Shown one piece after another: positions 41,261 through 50,383 of a DNA stretch of 64,000 nt (its first letter is position 1; every line of letters starts with the position of its first letter). The DNA lies in assembly GCA_000818945.1 (NCBI GenBank), contig KN805386.1:509948-573947 (forward strand), in the 5' to 3' direction. Source of the stretch: Schizochytrium sp. CCTCC M209059. Taxonomy: Eukaryota > Sar > Bigyra > Thraustochytrida > Thraustochytriidae. The notes under the pieces were generated by a model. That model saw nothing but the letters and a program-made list of their open reading frames with translations, did no database searches and had not been told where the DNA came from. The translations under genes and the position numbers were made by a program.

Positions 41261-41332
41261 GACGAACGAGATGCTCCTGACGAACGAGATGCTCCTGACG
41301 AACGAAGTGCTCCTGACGAACGAGATGCTCCT
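41261..41332. repeat. 18-bp minisatellite, four units
   Basis: Four head-to-tail 18-bp units (GACGAACGAGATGCTCCT). The third differs by a two-base swap. Eighteen is a multiple of three, so all frames stay open through it. Confidence 0.95.
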
Positions 41333-41671
41333 CATGACAACCATTTGCGAGTCGTACTTTGTACATGCTTGCCAAAAAAGGGGGGAAACAGAGTACGTCA
41401 AAAAGAGACCTGGCGGCGCTGAAAGGCAGTGTATACTAAACGTGGGCGGAAGTGCCGACCGAATTTTCTTCTTGTAATAGTTTTTGAACCGACAAGTGGT
41501 TTAATCACCAAAAAAAGTCCTCATGGAGACACCGGAAACTCCGCTGGCCCACTAATAACTCAAGTTCCAATCACGCAGTTCACTCAGGCAAGAGAAGTTA
41601 TCCTCTGATTCAACAGGCCGAGAGAGATATACTCTAGCGATTCCACTCGAATAATCGATCCCACTCGAAAT

Positions 41672-41822
41672 ATCCAACTACACCTTGACACCACAGGCGC
41701 ATGTCGTTGGAGGGGACGAGATGCATCGATTGGGCGACTTCACACGAAGATTCCATCTGCACATTGACAACACAGGCGCATCTTATCTTGCAGAATGTGA
41801 TGAAATACATCGATCGGGCGCA
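41672..41822. repeat. Diverged tandem duplication, two units of about 70 bp
   Basis: Units 41672-41740 and 41751-41822 share TCCA(A/T)CT, ACA(C)CTTGACA or ACATTGACA, ACACAGGCGCAT, a GATG stretch and CATCGAT(T/C)GGGCG in order, with many substitutions. Confidence 0.7.
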
Positions 41823-42827
41823 ATATGCCAATTGCAGAACCATGTGAGCCCTGAGCCAAGCTCTTGAAGCCGGGCCAGGCCTGGTAAAGGCGCATTGTCA
41901 CCCACGTCGATGTCAAAGAAGGGAACTCTGATCACTATCACAACGGGAAGCCTCTACATGGCATGTCTATCATGTAATTTCAGTTGTGCTAGCTTGTGCC
42001 AGGGCAAACATACGTGTAAAATCGTGTGCGGCTTTATGACGGTAATTCCTCAGAGAACAAAAGAATGAGAAGAATAACTTTAAATTCCATTATACGCAGA
42101 AGGAATTTCGCTTCGTGGATAGCACGGAACGGGAAAGTAGATTATAAGCCACTCACGCTGCTGCTTGGAGCTAGTCTCACTACTTTGGTGTAATCGGGTT
42201 TGTTCCGGTTCTGCCGGCTCCTGGCATCAACTTTGGTCGCCGCCAGGTCTATTTGGATTCGTTGTCCCAGGTTGCGGCCTTGGTCAATCTTTACTGAGTA
42301 AAATTATGATTCTACTAATATCATCTTGAGCGCGGACCAAGCTCGGCGCGGAGTTATAACGCGGCCTTGTGCTGGTTCTCAACTCCGCGCGTTCCCACGG
42401 CGCGGGTCGATGCGTTGTTCCTGCGTCGTGCCCCTTCGATATTCATCATCGACATTTCCTTTCTCCTGGAGCAGATTCCTGCCTAACATCAGGTCTTTGG
42501 GAAAGTCCACTTTCTCATTGCGATCCAATGGCGGTATGATAAACTAGTATCGTGTTCGACGTCAACGAGAAGCAGCATCTGACTATGTCATTCGCTCGAA
42601 ATCGAAAAACGAGCAGCGTCCTTGATCGACAGAGAAAAAACCCTCGTCATATTCACTTTGTATTTACAAGCAAATCCGATCGGCCTTAACTTTGGGCATG
42701 GGGTGAGCCTCGAGAAGAAAAGAGACAAGACGAGCATTGGGACATTTGAAAACTCATTCTTTTTGTTTTAAAGAAAATGATCGGAGGACCAACAATAATG
42801 CGAGACCGAAACAAAGAGCCTGAAAGC

Positions 42828-43829
42828 TTAGTAGACGGCCTTGTCTCCCTTCTTGCACGAAGTCTTGTAGAAGCACATCTTGGGCTTGCACTCGCCGTAC
42901 TTCTTCTCGTAGCCCTTCTTGCACTTGCACTTGCAATTGTTGCTCTTGGTGAGGTAAACCCTGGTGTTCGGCTTGTCATCGCAGCGGTACCTCTTGCACA
43001 CCTTGGGCGGGTGCGTGGGCGGCTGCGTGGGCCGGGGGGGGCAACTGCACTTGCCGTTCGACTTCATCCGACCACCCTTGCACTTGCAGCAGCAATCCTT
43101 GTACTGGTTGCGAGGGCAATCGTTCTTGTAGCACGGCTTGGTGCCCTTCGCGCAGACAATGGTGTGGGGGCCGCACCAGCCCTGGTCCTCCTGCTGAAGA
43201 AAGTCCATGATGCTGGCGCGAAGAGAAACACCAGTTTCTTCCTCCTCGGACTCCTCGAGCATCTCGTCGTAAGGGACGAGCTCGCCCTCCTCAATAGTCT
43301 CCTCATCATCGTCATCGTCGTCATCATCGTCATCGTCCTTCTCGACGTCGGGGCTGTTGTCGTCGACAATGTCATCGTCGTCAAACTCGAGATCGAGTTC
43401 CTCCAGAAAGGTTTCCTTGCCGCCGCCCATCTTCTTATCGTAGCAGTGATCGCCCGCGCAGCACTTCTTCTTCTTGATGCCATAGGGACAGCGCACGGGC
43501 TTAGCCGTGGGTTCCGGCCTCTCGGTGCGCGGAACGCAAATGCCCTTGTGCGCTACGCGCCTGTAGCCCTTCTTGCACTGGCAGTCGTAGATGTTGTGGC
43601 AGCAGTTGACCTTGCTCTTGACCTTGGAGTACCTGGGGCACTTGAAGGAGCACTGATTCTTGTCGGGCTTGGGGGGCTTGTGTTTGCGCCAGTTGTCGTC
43701 GTAGTCTTCGTCCTTGTAGCGCTTAAGCTGCGACTCCTCCTCAAAGCTTGCGAGCTCCGTCTCCAGGCCCTGCGTCACGCACGCGAGCGCCGCGACGGCC
43801 AGCGCCAGCAGCACCTGGGGGCCGCGCAT
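42828..43829 (-). CDS. Secreted Cys-rich protein with acidic tract, array copy 1 (divergent)
   Basis: I do not recognise the family. The 333-residue protein from ATG 43829 starts with a signal peptide (hydrophobic core about 5-17, likely cleavage after TQG near 21). The N-terminal Cys module has C-x3-C, CC, DCQC and GIC spacing in a Lys-rich context. A Pro-rich linker leads to a KKKKCC module. The middle (about 145-200) is an acidic tract with a run of eleven Asp. A conserved GVSLRAS motif precedes a C-terminal Lys/Cys module with CCCKCKGG, a PTQPPTHPP linker and CKCKCKKGY. There are about 29 cysteines in the mature chain. No TM helix or GPI signal follows, so it should be free in the secretory path or extracellular. 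It is the most divergent of four tandem paralogues, with longer insertions after the signal peptide. Confidence 0.85.
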   Translation of the reverse strand: MRGPQVLLALAVAALACVTQGLETELASFEEESQLKRYKDEDYDDNWRKHKPPKPDKNQCSFKCPRYSKVKSKVNCCHNIYDCQCKKGYRRVAHKGICVPRTERPEPTAKPVRCPYGIKKKKCCAGDHCYDKKMGGGKETFLEELDLEFDDDDIVDDNSPDVEKDDDDDDDDDDDEETIEEGELVPYDEMLEESEEEETGVSLRASIMDFLQQEDQGWCGPHTIVCAKGTKPCYKNDCPRNQYKDCCCKCKGGRMKSNGKCSCPPRPTQPPTHPPKVCKRYRCDDKPNTRVYLTKSNNCKCKCKKGYEKKYGECKPKMCFYKTSCKKGDKAVY

Positions 43830-44476
43830 CTTTCCTCCTCTTCGCTCCTCTGTTGCTCTTCCTCTCCTTGTTCTCCTCTTCCTCTCTCCTGTTTCGGATT
43901 TGCTTCCGCGTCCTCTCGGCCCCTGCCAGCTCGCTCGCCCTGGAGACTACTGTGCCCGCATGCATGGATAGTATCCCTGCCCGTACATCCCTCTGCTACC
44001 CGTCTGCCTAGGCGGGCCCTACTCAATGCTGCGGCTGGCCGGCTGCTCTCTTCCCCCTCAAGTCCCTGCCTGCGGGGCCAGCTCTGCGGCCAACGCGCCA
44101 ACGCGCCAACGCGCTGGGCTCCCCGCCCTGCCGCTCTGCCGCGAGCCCGTTCTCCCGCCGGCGCGGGCGGCTCCGAGCGGGGCAGGCAGGGCGCGAGGCA
44201 GGGCGCGAGGCGGGCAGCGGCAGCGGCGCAGGGCTGCCGTACAACGCGTGCAACTTTGGACGGAAAGGGAGGGGAAAAGGAGCAGGAGAACAGAGGAGAA
44301 AGAGAGGAAGAGAGAAAGATAGTCGCCGCGGCAGCGACCGTGGCCAAGAAGGACAAGGAGAGGAAAGGAGAGGAAAGGCACGCGCCGTTAGCCTCTGGAC
44401 GCGGGCCAGCTGTCCAAAGGATAACGGCGTGCACCTTCTCTTTTCGGGCCCACCGCACAGCAGCAGCCCACCCCGA

Positions 44477-44530
44477 GCTGCTCTGCTCTGCTCTGCTCTG
44501 CTCTGCTCTGCTCTGCTCTGCTCTGCTCTG
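44477..44530. repeat. (CTCTG)n pentanucleotide repeat
   Basis: About ten units. It is the reverse complement of the AGAGC repeat near 20135. Confidence 0.9.
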
Positions 44531-44690
44531 ACTTCGCGCGTGCGCAGCCGAAGCCGCCTGCGAGGCTGCCTGGAGAAGAAGAGGAGAGCGACGATCTTGC
44601 CTCGATCCTCGATCTTTTCGAACCGGGACACGTACCGGAAGTCTTTTCGGCCCACACCTGGCTCCGCGGAAAAGAAAACGAGGCGAGCGT

Positions 44691-44746
<56 letters not shown>

Positions 44747-44748
44747 TC
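44691..44748. repeat. (TTTC)n microsatellite
   Basis: About fourteen perfect TTTC units. Confidence 0.95.
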
Positions 44749-45000
44749 GCGTCAATTAACAGTAAGCGCGGCATCGCAGCGAAAGCGGCCGTCCTTGCTA
44801 CGCACGTGCAAACCAGGCAAGGCGGGAAGAAGGGCACCTGGCTGTCTGGTTGGCTGGCTGATTGGCAGGCAAATCTGGAGCACGCGACAGGAAGCAAGTA
44901 TCTATACTCTTTGAGCTGGGATTTGACTCAGCTGCAATCCTCATCTCGCCTCGTCTCGCCTCGTGTCATACTGTCTTGAAATGACCGCTGCTCCTGTCTG

Positions 45001-45113
45001 TCTGCCTGCCTGCCTGCCTGCCTGCCATCTCGATGACAGCGATGCACGGCCAGCCCTCCGTCGGCAACGCGGGCAGCGGAGAACCATTAAGAAGAAGAAG
45101 AAGAAGAAGAAGA
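45001..45113. repeat. (TGCC)n and (GAA)n microsatellites
   Basis: About six TGCC units (45001-45027) and eight GAA/AGA units (45090-45113), separated by about 60 bp of ordinary DNA. Confidence 0.85.
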
Positions 45114-46494
45114 GCACCTTCCACGGCGCGCAGAGGTCAGTCCACGCATGGCTGGAAGAAGAAGCTGATGCTGGTGCTAACCAATCATCACGCTCAAGTA
45201 AAGACTTTACGCTCAAGAGAAAGAGGACGAAGAATGGAGCGAACGAGCAGATACCGCGGCCTTTCGCAGTCCATCGAATGCGGTAGCATCCGATCTTCTT
45301 CGGCTTAGCTTTGCCGGGTTCTGTCTTGAGAGGCCACGCACGCGGCCTCGCAAGTTGGCTTGGACTTGTCTCGACTGGTAACGCGGGTCTCGGGCAGCCA
45401 CTCGCACAGCACGCGCGCGATTGCGAGCTGCAGCTGCGTGCGGCGAAGCGGCCAGCCACAATGAAGCAAAGATCGCCGGGATGTCTTCGCCCCCTCAAGA
45501 CGAGACCCCGGCTCTCGCCGTAATTTTCGCGCCTGGAGCCGTCTGAGCGGGACGGAGCTTGCAGCGGCCAAGGCTCGTTTACAATTACTTTTCGTGGCTT
45601 CGCTCGGCGAGCTGCCTGCGCGCGGTGCGCCTGGCTGATGCATATTGAGAGAGTTCGCGAAGGCGGCCCTCACTGGCAGTGCCATGTCTCGCTTGATTGC
45701 TCGCGAGCCTTTTGCTGATTTGAGGGCGCTTCCATCGCGGTTCCGGAAGACTGCATTGCAGAATGTTGAGGGGAGAAGACAGACGAAAGCGCTTATAAAT
45801 TGCGCCTCGTCTCGAGCAGAATGGTATAGGCAGGCAGACAGGCAGACTGCCAACCAAACCTGAATCCACTTGCCCATGTTGTCGTTAAACGAAAGAGCTG
45901 GGGTGACTAGCCTTGGCCGCCTTGAGAAAACGTAAAAAGTTGCATCAGGTCCTTTACAACATCAGAAAAAAGGCAGCCTTCAACCAGACCTGGCAGTGCT
46001 ATTGGGTCAAGACCAGGCCAAGCTTTGAAAAGAAATGATGACGAAGACAGGCAAAGAGAATTCCCCAAGAGATGGCCATTGGTAAAATGAAAATTGCTTG
46101 CGAATTTTTGAAAAGAGAGCGAGTTTGGAATGGGCAAAGATGCAGACCAAGCTTTGGAGACGGCCAAGCCATCATTTTTGCTCGCGTACTTACTTTGTAA
46201 GTACTTCGGTCTTGAGGCTCTTGGTCCTCTATGAATCCTGATGGTGTAGAGCCTGTCAAAATGACGTCCTACTCCCATTTGCGAGGCATACTGACTGCTC
46301 TGCTGACTGGCAGGCGTCTCAAGCTTTGGAAAGTAAAGTTGAAGCCGTAGGTAAGAAAGATCAACTGACAGTCGAACAAAATATGGATGAACTGGGTATA
46401 GATGGATGCATCAATTGATACGAAAGGAGACAATTCTTGTTTTTAAGGAGGGAACTTGCTTTGCAGCGCAGTCCTGTGACAAGTCGCGCTCCAT

Positions 46495-47451
46495 TTAGGC
46501 TACCGCTTCCTTCTTGCAGATCGTCTTGTAAAAGCACTCCTTCGGCTTGCACTCGCCATCCTTGACCTGGTAGCCCTTCTTGCACTTGCACTTGCACGTG
46601 TTGCTGGACTTGACCAAGTACGGCTTGGAGTAGGCCTTGGGACAGTTCTTCTTCTTGCACTGCTTGGGCGGCGCCGTGGGCGGGGCCGTAGGCTTTGCGG
46701 GGCAATCGCACCTGCCGCTGTTCTTCATCACGCCGCCCTTGCACTTGCAGCAGCAATCAGTCTGCTGATTCTTGGGGCACGAGTCCTTGACGCACGGCTT
46801 GGTGCCCTTTGCACAAATGATGTTGTTGGAGCAGCCTGCGGCGTCCTCTTCAAGAAAGTTCATGACGCTCGCGCGCAGAGACATGCCGGAGTCCACCTCT
46901 TCGTCCGTTTCGAGAAAGAGCTCGTCGAACGGAAAGATCTCGCTCTCGGCAATCACATCATCATCCTCCTCGTCCTCGTCGTCGTCCTCGTCGAGTTCGG
47001 CATCACCCGCCTCGATCACCTCGGGGCACAAGTCGTCAATGAGATCATTGTCGTCTCCGACGGCAAGCTGCACAAAGTAATCGGGCCGCTGCTCGCTCTC
47101 GCTCTGCTGCATGAGAGAGACATGCTTCTTGTAGCATGCATCGCCGACGCAGCACTCCTTCTTCTTAATGCCGCCAGGGCACCTGACGGGCGGGGCCGTG
47201 GGCTTTTCTTCGGGATCATCCTTGATGCAGATGCCCTGGTGCGGACGGCGCTTGTAGCCCTTGTCGCACTTGCAGTCGTAGATGTTGTTGCAGCACTCGA
47301 CCTTGGCCTTTTTCTTCGAGTGCGCAGGGCACTTAAAGTTGCACGTGGGGCTGGCGACGCCCAGAGCGCTCTGCTCCTCCGCCGACAAGCCCTGCGCCAT
47401 GCACGCGAGGGCGGCCACGGCCACCGCCAGGAGCATCCGGACAGACCTCAT
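46495..47451 (-). CDS. Secreted Cys-rich protein with acidic tract, array copy 2
   Basis: The 318-residue protein begins at ATG 47451; ATG at residue 6 is an alternative. The signal peptide core is LLAVAVAALACMAQG. The N module reads CNFKCP, then ECCNNIYDCKCDKGY and GIC, followed by a PTAPP linker and KKKECCVGDACY. The acidic centre (about 130-185) includes DELDEDDDEDEEDDD. After GMSLRASVMNFL comes the C module: GCSNNIICAKGTKPC, DCCCKCKGGVMK, GRCDC, PTAPPTAPP, then CKCKCKKGY and GECKPKEC. There are about 30 cysteines. The mature protein is nearly identical to copy 4, and sequence identity continues past the stop codon, so duplication or conversion was recent. Function is unknown. Lys- and Cys-rich ends around an acidic core could suit a cross-linked extracellular matrix, adhesive or calcium-binding role, but that is inference. 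Confidence 0.87.
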   Translation of the reverse strand: MRSVRMLLAVAVAALACMAQGLSAEEQSALGVASPTCNFKCPAHSKKKAKVECCNNIYDCKCDKGYKRRPHQGICIKDDPEEKPTAPPVRCPGGIKKKECCVGDACYKKHVSLMQQSESEQRPDYFVQLAVGDDNDLIDDLCPEVIEAGDAELDEDDDEDEEDDDVIAESEIFPFDELFLETDEEVDSGMSLRASVMNFLEEDAAGCSNNIICAKGTKPCVKDSCPKNQQTDCCCKCKGGVMKNSGRCDCPAKPTAPPTAPPKQCKKKNCPKAYSKPYLVKSSNTCKCKCKKGYQVKDGECKPKECFYKTICKKEAVA

Positions 47452-48258
47452 CTTGCTCGCTCGCTCGCCTCTTTCCCTGAGCCCGCGGCTCCTCCTGCTC
47501 TCGCTGCTGCTTCTTCTGCTGCCGCTGCCGCTGCTCGCTCGCGCCTGTTTCGCGTCTGCCTTCCCCGTCCCGCGACCGACCGGCTGCCGCCTCTACGCAG
47601 CCGCCGTTGGGCGACGGCTGCAAGCGGGCGGGCCGCAGCCACCGCGGCCCCTCTGTCCGGATCTTTTTTTTTTATCTTCCTCTCCGCACTGTGGCACCTC
47701 CGTGCCCGCGGCTCCAATCTTCAATTTTCCCGCAGTCAATCACGGACTCCCCCTCCGCTCTTCTTTCCTCTTCTCTCCTCATCCCACAGTCAGCATACCT
47801 TCGAAGATGCAGATTTGCACGGATCCAAGCTTGCGCGGCCGGCATCTCTTGTGTGCGGGCGCATGACCGAGGAGGTGAATCAGTGAGGCTGCGGCCAAGG
47901 CCTGGCGGCACGGGCGTGCAAACCTTCGTTGTCGACTTGTTCTTATGCGACAAGTTATTGATGCCAACTTCAAAAAGCTGCTCGACTCGGTCCTTGGTCC
48001 TCATGATGAGCCGTGAGCAAGCCGTCGCGCCCAAACTTGTGGTTTGCGCTTGAAAAAGGTTGTTGAGGTGAGAGCTTACGATCTTGTCTGAGCCTAGGCG
48101 TAGGTAGATATAGATCGTTGCGGCAGCAGTTCTTTCTTATGAGGCAACAATAGTCGAATTGAACATTTATGTAAAGTGACTTTCTTATCTTTGCTAGAGG
48201 CTCTCACGCCGGATGCAGGCAGTGCATAGTAAAAAGAGAACGGTAAGGCCTATTCGCT
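47452..48258. other. Spacer between Cys-rich copies 2 and 3
   Basis: About 0.8 kb with the copy 2 promoter on the left (CT-rich, with a T9 run near 47668) and the copy 3 3' flank on the right. No supported gene. Confidence 0.45.
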
Positions 48259-49164
48259 TTACTTGAGGCAGATCGACTTGACAAAGCACTCCTTCGGCTT
48301 GCACTCGCCATTCCTGATCTCGTAGCCCTTCTTGCACTTGCACGAGCACGTGTTGCTGGACTTGATCAAGTACGGCTTGGAGTAGGCCTTGGGGCAGCTC
48401 TTCTTGTTGCACTTTTTGGGCGGGGCCGTGGGCGGGGCCGTGGGCTTCTCGGGGCATTCGCACCTGCCGCTGTTCTTCATCACGCCGCCCTTGCACTTGC
48501 AGCAGCAATCTTTCTGCTGGTCCTTGGGGCACGAGTTCTTGACGCACGGCTTAGTGCCCTTTGCACAAATGATGTTGTTGGAGCAGCCTGCGGCGTCCTC
48601 TTCAAGGAAGTCCATGACGCTCGCGCGCAGAGACATGCCGGAATCCACCTCTTGATCCATCTCGAGAAAGAGCTCGTCGTACGGGTAGACTTCGGTCTCG
48701 CCGATGACATCACCGTCCTCCTCGTCGTCGTCGTCCTCGTCGAGTTCGGCATCACCCGCCTCGACCACCTCGGGGCTCGCGTCATCGAGGAGATCATCAA
48801 CCTCCTCACGCGAGCCCAGCTGCATCAGTGTGACCTGCTTGTCGTAGCACGCATCGCCGGTGCAGCACTTCTTCTTCTTCGTGCCACCAGGGCACCTGAC
48901 GGGCGGGGCCGTGGGCTTCTCTTCGGGTTCATCCTTGACGCAGGTGCCCTGGTGCGGGCGGCGCTTGTAGCCCTTGTCGCACTTGCAGTCGTAGATGTTG
49001 TTGCAGCACTCGACCTTGGCCTTTTGCTTCGAATGCGCAGGGCACTCAAAGTTGCACGTGGGGCCAGCGACGCCCAGAGCGCTCTGCTCCTCCATCGACA
49101 AGCCCTGCGTCGCGCACGCGAGGGCGGCCACGACCACCGCCAGGAGCGCCTGGGCGGCCTTCAT
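48259..49164 (-). CDS. Secreted Cys-rich protein with acidic tract, array copy 3
   Basis: I place the start at ATG 49164 (301 residues), because it opens a clean signal peptide (MKAAQALLAVVVAALAC). The frame is open for 77 more codons upstream, but that part is repeat-derived and would bury the signal. Domain order equals copies 2 and 4: CNFECP, ECCNNIYDCKCDKGY, PTAPP, KKKKCCTGDACY, an acidic tract, GMSLRASVMDFL, CCCKCKGGVMK, CECPEKPTAPP and CSCKCKKGY. It lacks the SEQRPDYFVQLA stretch and the extra Cys (DDLC) seen in copies 2 and 4. The C-terminus stops at SICLK, without KEAVA. It is an intermediate paralogue: its signal peptide matches copy 4, while its mature part is more distant. Confidence 0.86.
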   Translation of the reverse strand: MKAAQALLAVVVAALACATQGLSMEEQSALGVAGPTCNFECPAHSKQKAKVECCNNIYDCKCDKGYKRRPHQGTCVKDEPEEKPTAPPVRCPGGTKKKKCCTGDACYDKQVTLMQLGSREEVDDLLDDASPEVVEAGDAELDEDDDDEEDGDVIGETEVYPYDELFLEMDQEVDSGMSLRASVMDFLEEDAAGCSNNIICAKGTKPCVKNSCPKDQQKDCCCKCKGGVMKNSGRCECPEKPTAPPTAPPKKCNKKSCPKAYSKPYLIKSSNTCSCKCKKGYEIRNGECKPKECFVKSICLK

Positions 49165-49226
49165 GCTTGCTTTTGCTTGTTGTTGTTGTTCTCCTTGTAG
49201 TTCTTCTTCTTCTCCTTTTTCCTTAC

Positions 49227-49268
49227 GCTTGCTTGCTTGCTTGCTTGCTTGCTCGCTCGCTCGCTCGC
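49227..49268. repeat. (CTTG)n then (CTCG)n microsatellite
   Basis: About six CTTG units grade into about five CTCG units, about 65 bp upstream of the copy 3 start codon. Confidence 0.85.
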
Positions 49269-49816
49269 GCTGTTCGGGGTTTGCCTGTCTGCTGTCTGCC
49301 CTGGTCTGGCCTTTGCCCTGTTCGCTTTTCCGCGCCTTGTACGTATATACGTACGCCTGTACGGTGTGTACGTATGCATACATGTCGTACCGCACCGTGC
49401 CGCACCACTCGAGGCTGCCGGCCCAGGATCTTCGCGTGCGCTCCGCGTTGTCCTCTGTGCCCGCAGCGGATGTCCCCTTAGGGGGCGGCGGCGGCGGCGA
49501 CGGGTGCCCGGCGCGGGACCGAGCCAGGGACGCGGCCTCTTCCTTGCCCGTCTCTGCCGCCGCCGGCGCGTATTCCCCGTTGTCGCCCCTCCACCGTCAT
49601 CCACTCTTGCCCGCCTATTTATTCGCCAAGGCCGCGGCCCGCGCCGCGTGCGTCTTTTGCGGGGCGCGTCCTGCCTGCCTGCTTCCTCCCTCTCCCCCTC
49701 GCTTCCTGCTTCCCCACTTCCGAGCCTGACTTCGAAAAAAGATCCTTTGCCGCTCGGCTCTCCTCGCTCTCCTCGCTCTCCTCGCTCTCCTCGCCCTCCT
49801 CGCCCGCCTCGCCCGC

Positions 49817-49912
49817 NNNNNNNNNNNNNNNNNNNNNNNNNNNNNNNNNNNNNNNNNNNNNNNNNNNNNNNNNNNNNNNNNNNNNNNNNNNNNNNNNNNN
49901 NNNNNNNNNNNN
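49817..49912. other. Assembly gap, 96 N
   Basis: The gap sits at the end of a short tandem repeat (CTCGCTCTC and CTCGCC type) between Cys-rich copies 3 and 4. Its true length is unknown. Confidence 0.99.
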
Positions 49913-50175
49913 AGGCGGGGCGAGGAGAGGCGGCGGCGCGGCGGCGCCATGGGGCGATCGACGACAGTCAGACAGACAGACAGACAGACACGCAGACACA
50001 CAGACAGGGAGACTGACAGGCGGGCGACCCGCGACGGCGCCGGGGCGGAGCCGAGGGCGGGCAGTGGGCCAGCTGCCTCTGGCTAGCTGGCTGGCTGGCT
50101 GGCGGCGGCGAGGCGGCCAGGCGCGTGGACGAGCGAGCGGCCAGGGAGCCGGAAGGAAGAGATCCAGTAACGGCC

Positions 50176-50220
50176 TGGCAAGGCAAGGCACGGCAAGGCA
50201 AGGCAAGGCAAGGCAAGGAA
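50176..50220. repeat. (AAGGC)n pentanucleotide repeat
   Basis: About eight units with one CACGGC variant, in the 3' flank of Cys-rich copy 4. Confidence 0.85.
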
Positions 50221-50383
50221 GGCTGTGAGGTCGGCAGTGGCGGTCGCAGGGGGCGTCTGTCTGTAGCAGAGAGAGGCTGTGAGCTAAGACATGATATATT
50301 CTTGCTCTTTCGCTGGTTAGAATGAGGAGACGCTCCGGGGCAGTCAGTCCTTTGGCGCGGGCCGGGGACGAGTCGCGCTTCGT

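Larger units (their letters stand above)
38130..42827. other. 4.7-kb region without a supported gene
   Basis: The left part (38.1-39.6 kb) is extremely GC-rich, holds a 10-N gap and CAGG, ATGG and CTGT repeats, and should contain the F-box/ARM gene promoter. From 39.6 kb composition drops to AT-richer DNA with only short frames. An 18-bp repeat (41261-41332) and a diverged duplication (41672-41822) are the only structure seen. An AATAAA at about 39785 is unassigned. Confidence 0.5.
43830..46494. other. Spacer between Cys-rich copies 1 and 2
   Basis: A 2.7-kb stretch with the copy 1 promoter at its left end. It holds a CTCTG repeat (44477-44530), a TTTC repeat (44691-44748), a TGCC repeat (45001-45027) and a GAA repeat (45090-45113). 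The AT-richer part (45.9-46.4 kb) has only unconvincing short frames. Confidence 0.5.
49165..50383. other. Spacer between Cys-rich copies 3 and 4, with gap
   Basis: About 1.2 kb with CTTG/CTCG repeats (49227-49268), a GGCGGC run near 49485, a CTCGCTCTC-type repeat (about 49762-49816) running into a 96-N gap, a short GACA run (about 49965-49988) and an AAGGC repeat (50176-50220). No supported gene. Confidence 0.5.

Noticed and set aside
41028..41375. 115-codon minus-strand frame through the 18-bp repeat
   Set aside because: I considered a transposon fragment, but no transposase or reverse transcriptase motif is present. The HLVRQE repeats are just the minisatellite.
42777..44531. 584-codon plus-strand frame opposite Cys-rich copy 1
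   Set aside because: It is the hydrophobic antisense shadow of a Lys/Cys/Asp-rich gene plus a CTCTG repeat. The minus strand has the signal peptide and family conservation.
45907..46278. 123-codon minus-strand frame
   Set aside because: No similarity to any family I know and no paralogue among the array spacers. It is likely chance.
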